A DNA stretch of 64,000 nt, taken from positions 1,141,501-1,205,500 of the forward strand of contig JASPKZ010000425.1 of NCBI GenBank assembly GCA_030220185.1. The letters are read 5' to 3'. The notes under the pieces were generated by a model, which had not been told where the DNA came from, did no database searches, and worked only from the letters and a program-made list of their open reading frames with translations. This document shows positions 61,308 through 64,000 of the stretch, piece by piece. Source of the stretch: Diploptera punctata (Eukaryota; Arthropoda; Insecta; Blattodea; Blaberidae). How positions within the stretch are numbered: the first letter of the stretch is position 1; each line of letters opens with the position of its first letter. The position numbers and the translations under genes were made by a program.

Positions 61308-61634
61308 TAATTAAGTTGAGGAGACGGACCTTTCAGGTGAATATTCTATAATTTTATATTAATTCTACCTAGTGATATTTTGAGGTTATTTTAATTATAT
61401 TATTTTTTAAATTTATCCTTCAGTGAGAAGTGTTAAATCAATAATAAAATCGTCAATATTATTTTTAGTCTGATCATCTTACCTCAATATTAATGCTGAT
61501 TTATGTTTCAAAACAATTCTGTTTTGAAACATGTTCAAGAACATTATTAAGTTATGTAGATAGGAAATAACACTATGAGGTTTTTTAATATTGTTTATTT
61601 TTTCTTTCACTCACCTCATACTTCATAACTCCTC

Positions 61635-61678
61635 GCAGACCTAGGTTTCGTCACATCATTTGTGACATTCTCAATGCT
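61635..61678 (-). ncRNA. Hammerhead motif, F2 (U3/A8)
   Basis: Helix I GCA/UGC, core UUGAGAA, extra U, helix II GUCAC/GUGAC (5 perfect pairs), GAA, helix III ACC-UA-GGU, C17. Confidence 0.65.
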
Positions 61679-61769
61679 GTGTCACGTTCACAACTGACAT
61701 CCAATGGCCTTCTATCCAGGTCAGTCTGCAGGATAGAAGGCCGTTGGACGTCAGTTGTGAACGTGACAC

Positions 61770-61814
61770 AGCATTGAGAATGTCACAAATGATGTGACGA
61801 AACCCAGGTCTGCG
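61770..61814 (+). ncRNA. Hammerhead motif, F2 (U3/A8)
   Basis: Helix I GCA/UGC, core UUGAGAA at 61774-61780, extra U, helix II GUCAC/GUGAC (61782-86 with 61794-98), GAA, helix III ACC-CA-GGU, C17 at 61810. Confidence 0.65.
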
Positions 61815-61915
61815 AGGAGTTATGAAGTATGAGGTGAGTGAAACAAAAAATAAACAATGTTCAAGAACAAATCAGCATTAATATTGAGGTAAGATGATCA
61901 GACTAAAAATAATAT

Positions 61916-62316
61916 AACAAACTCAAATATTAAATTAAATATCATCATGTAACTTCCTAATGATTTTAAAATTTATAATATGATATTTTCTCAAGACTAA
62001 CTGTCTGTTGGCTACAGTTGATTTACCTTATGAAAAATTCTTATTTCTGAGCTAGTTCTCTAGCTTCTTGTACTTCCACTTTACCCTTGATATACTGATA
62101 TATTTTACAATTTCTTTTATTGAGTAATTTAGTTGTTTTAGCAGTAAAATTTAATTGTGATGGCTCAACATATTAATCACCTACATTAAAATAATGTGAA
62201 AGATTTCATTGTATCTCAAATCTTGCGATGAAAAAAATAATTTTCAGCTGGAGTTTTAATTCTAAACACTATTTTATCATTAATTTGTATACTAATAAAT
62301 TGTTTTATATGCTCAG
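61916..62316. other. GNL1 intron 9 3' end
   Basis: No repeat or gene recognised. Confidence 0.5.
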
Positions 62317-62464
62317 GTTTTGATGGGGAGTTTTCCTATTGCACAATTAAGAGAACCATATTCTTCAGTTCAGCATTTGGCTGAAAGATTGGATTTAGTT
62401 AAACTTCTGAAGTTGCAGCATCCTGAAAATGATGAAGAATGGTCTTCTATAGATATATGTGATG
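62317..62464 (+). CDS. GNL1: GNL1 exon 10, last exon in window
   Basis: Acceptor TATGCTCAG, donor GTAAAT, 148 nt leaving phase 1. Translates VLMGSFPIAQLREPYSSVQH, LAERLDLVKLLKLQHPENDE, EWSSIDICD. The vertebrate protein has QVLAGIYPIAQIQEPY in the same place. Roughly 150 C-terminal residues remain to the right of the window. Confidence 0.93.
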
Positions 62465-62554
62465 GTAAATCATGATAAATTAACTATCAGTTTTGATTAG
62501 TAAAATAGCTGGTTTACATTGAAATGTGCAGAACCAGTAAAGGGCCTAATCCAT

Positions 62555-62835
62555 CCATCTATAGTAATTCTGCCTGAAGGCAGGTCTTTCACTGCAATCA
62601 TAGCATTTTCATGCTATGCTTTGCAGCTTTACTAGGGAATTATAGGTGTGGTAGCTTCCCGTTGCTTTCCACACCAGTGTAGTATGATGATGATGATGGC
62701 TGGATTATTTTTGGGGACCGTTGGGCCCTAAGCATCTTGACAATTGTCTTACAGGTGAGGAAAAACCCCAAAAAAAAAACCTCACCCAGGAGCCTGTCCC
62801 GACTGGGAATCGAACCCAGGCCCGCTGCCTAAAGC
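62555..62835 (-). mobile_element. SINE-B copy, head truncated
   Basis: TAGTAATTCTGCCTGAAGGC, TGGTAGCTTCCCGTTGCTTT, then GAGGAAAAACCCC and a B-box-like GGAATCGAACCCAGG in inverse; ends at CCCGCTGCCT without the A-box part. Confidence 0.75.
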
Positions 62836-63113
62836 AAAGTCAATATTGAAATTCTAGCTTTATGCTTACTTTTGATACCTGTTGACCACATTGGTAAATC
62901 ATATATATCAGTACTTTTGGTGGATTCATGATAAAAAAAACTTTATGTCACAACTGGATTAGAAGGCCTTGACCTTCCATCCGGCTGCAGACCTTACATC
63001 AACATGTGTTAATCACAGAGGTGAATGATCATCTAGCTAGTATTGGGGTGACATGTGGTCAGCATGTTGGGTAGATTCATGATATTGTTATAAAAAATGA
63101 GGATTCTAGTATA

Positions 63114-64000
63114 CAGGGTGGACCGCTCAAATGGACCTAATTTCAATTGCTTGTTACTGGTAAACGGTTGAAGATAGAAACTTAAAACAACGTTCATATT
63201 ACAGAAAAACTCACCAAGTTTCGAATCCTGTCGGTAGATGGCACAAAGATACGTTTCTCGTTCTTAGATTTAATTGTTTGTGAAAATGGCGACTCCGCAG
63301 ATGAAAGCGCAAGCTGTTTTGTGGTATGCGGAGTTTAAATCAATCATTAGAGTTCAAAGGGAGTTCCGGCGTGTGTTTAACCGTGATGCTCCAACTGCTA
63401 GAAGCATAAAGAAGTGGCGTGATACATTATTAGCTACAGGATCTGTGTTGAAGAAGCATGGTGGTGGTCGCAGAGCATCCGATGAAATGGTAGCAAATGT
63501 TCAAGCCGCATTTGAGCGAAGCCCCCGGAAGTCATTAAGAAGAGCTTCGCGGGAACTTCAAATACCAAAATCGACATTACAACGGATTGTCCACAAACGC
63601 CTCAAACTGCACGCATATAAAGTGCAGTTAGTGCAACGTCTGGAGCCGAATGACATGCCGAAACGAGTGGAAGTGGAATTCGCCAATACGATGCTGGACC
63701 GTCTCGGCGCTGATCCTGACTTCATGACCAAGATTTTCTTCTCGGACGAAGCCACTTTCCATTTGTCAGGCAAGGTAAACCGGCATAATGTGCGGATCTG
63801 GGGATCGGAGAATCCTCACGCTATTCAAGAGCATGTTCGTGATAGTCCGAAGATGAATGTTTGGTGCAGTTTGTCACATAATAAGGTCATTGGACCGTTT
63901 TTCTTCGCCGAGAAAAACTGTTCGTGGTACCACATATCTTGACATGCTGGAGCAGTTCTTCTTTCCACAAATTGAACAACTGCAGCCTAACAATCGTTTT
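63114..64000 (+). mobile_element. Tc1/mariner-superfamily element, 5' part, runs off window
   Basis: Starts at a TA followed by CAGGGTGGACCGCTCAAATG, the usual end type of this group, then about 170 bp of leader and the transposase frame. The 3' half is beyond the right edge. Confidence 0.7.
63274..64000 (+). pseudogene. Mariner-like transposase (DUF4817 type), frameshifted
   Basis: Start ATPQMKAQAVLWYAEFKSII with VQREFRRVFNRDAPTARSIK (helix-turn-helix typical of insect DUF4817 proteins), then PRKSLRRASRELQIPKSTLQ (second HTH) and TKIFFSDEATFHLSGKVNRH with the first catalytic Asp. One extra A in a run near 63910 shifts the frame after FFFAEK; the continuing frame (TYLDMLEQFFFPQIEQLQP) is present. 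The second and third catalytic residues are outside the window. Confidence 0.75.

Larger units (their letters stand above)
58490..61364. mobile_element. F6 PLE palindrome (2.9 kb) with 12-bp target duplication
   Basis: Two F6 PLE copies joined 5' end to 5' end with centre at about 59948 (CTAGTTCAAATGAGTTGAACTAG). Arms of about 1.42 kb are almost identical in inverse; I counted about seven small indels, mostly in homopolymers, and very few substitutions. Target duplication CTACCTAGTGAT is at 58478-58489 and 61365-61376. The left copy keeps the full 3' end, the right copy ends early at ATTAAT. Each arm carries the RT core, linker, GIY-YIG and a hammerhead. Confidence 0.92.
61544..61857. mobile_element. 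F2 PLE hairpin (314 bp) with 12-bp target duplication
   Basis: Palindrome centred near 61725 with arms of about 140 bp. Target duplication TGTTCAAGAACA at 61532-61543 and 61858-61869. Hammerhead-like motif in each arm. Left end has the extra 3' segment GTTATGTAGATAGGAAATAA. Confidence 0.9.
61380..61915. mobile_element. F1 PLE hairpin hosting an F2 PLE hairpin
   Basis: Outer ends TAGTCTGATCATCTTACCTC and GAGGTAAGATGATCAGACTA are inverse; 61414-61456 is a scrap of a tRNA-like element. The inner insertion is listed separately. Confidence 0.75.

Overview
This is a transposon-saturated nuclear window from an animal, almost certainly an insect with a large genome. A cockroach-like or other hemimetabolous insect is my guess, based on the mix of RTE-like LINEs, tRNA-headed SINEs, Tc1/mariner, pogo/Tigger and very many Penelope-like elements (PLEs). 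Nothing bacterial is present.

Two host genes are visible. On the minus strand, the first two coding exons of an amino-acid transporter (Aa_trans/SLC32-36-38 type) lie at 4956-3127; the gene continues off the left edge. On the plus strand, ten coding exons of GNL1, a circularly permuted YlqF/YawG-type GTPase, run from 19851 to 62464. Their splice sites and phases are mutually consistent (about 450 codons); the C-terminal quarter lies beyond the right edge. Almost everything else is transposable-element DNA, much of it inside GNL1 introns.

Layout: 1-3.1 kb, nested PLE pieces in the transporter intron; 3.1-5 kb, transporter exons with a LINE tail between; 5-19.8 kb, intergenic, with nested SINEs, a fold-back element, RTE fragments, ATT microsatellites, LINE C-termini and a nearly complete Tc1-like element; 19.8-62.5 kb, GNL1 exons in TE-packed introns; 62.5-64 kb, a SINE and the 5' part of a mariner-like element.

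The most striking content is a population of PLE-derived inverted-repeat insertions carrying about 30 hammerhead-ribozyme (HHR)-like motifs in about ten sequence families. I call the families by core and helix-III sequence: F1 ACAUGU, F2 UUGAGAA/ACCC, F3 ACUAGU, F4 ACUGCAGU, F5 AGGCCU, F6 AGCGCU, F7 AUCACGAU, F8 ACCACUGU, F9 UUGAUAA/ACGU, F10 UUGAAAA/AACUAGUU. Most show: (i) an extra U between core position A9 and helix II; (ii) in three families a covarying U3/A8 pair replacing C3/G8; (iii) in at least five families the core is read in one fixed frame as the last codons of the PLE protein (NYN-GAN-RAU), so ribozyme and protein C-terminus overlap; (iv) insertion with a 12-bp target-site duplication in eight cases; (v) a downstream GAGG...CCTC hairpin. 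Two insertions are large palindromes (1.5 kb and 2.9 kb).

A second unusual family is a set of about 15 tRNA-like bodies inside short elements whose flanks extend the acceptor stem into a long hairpin. One part is a 305-bp tandem array.
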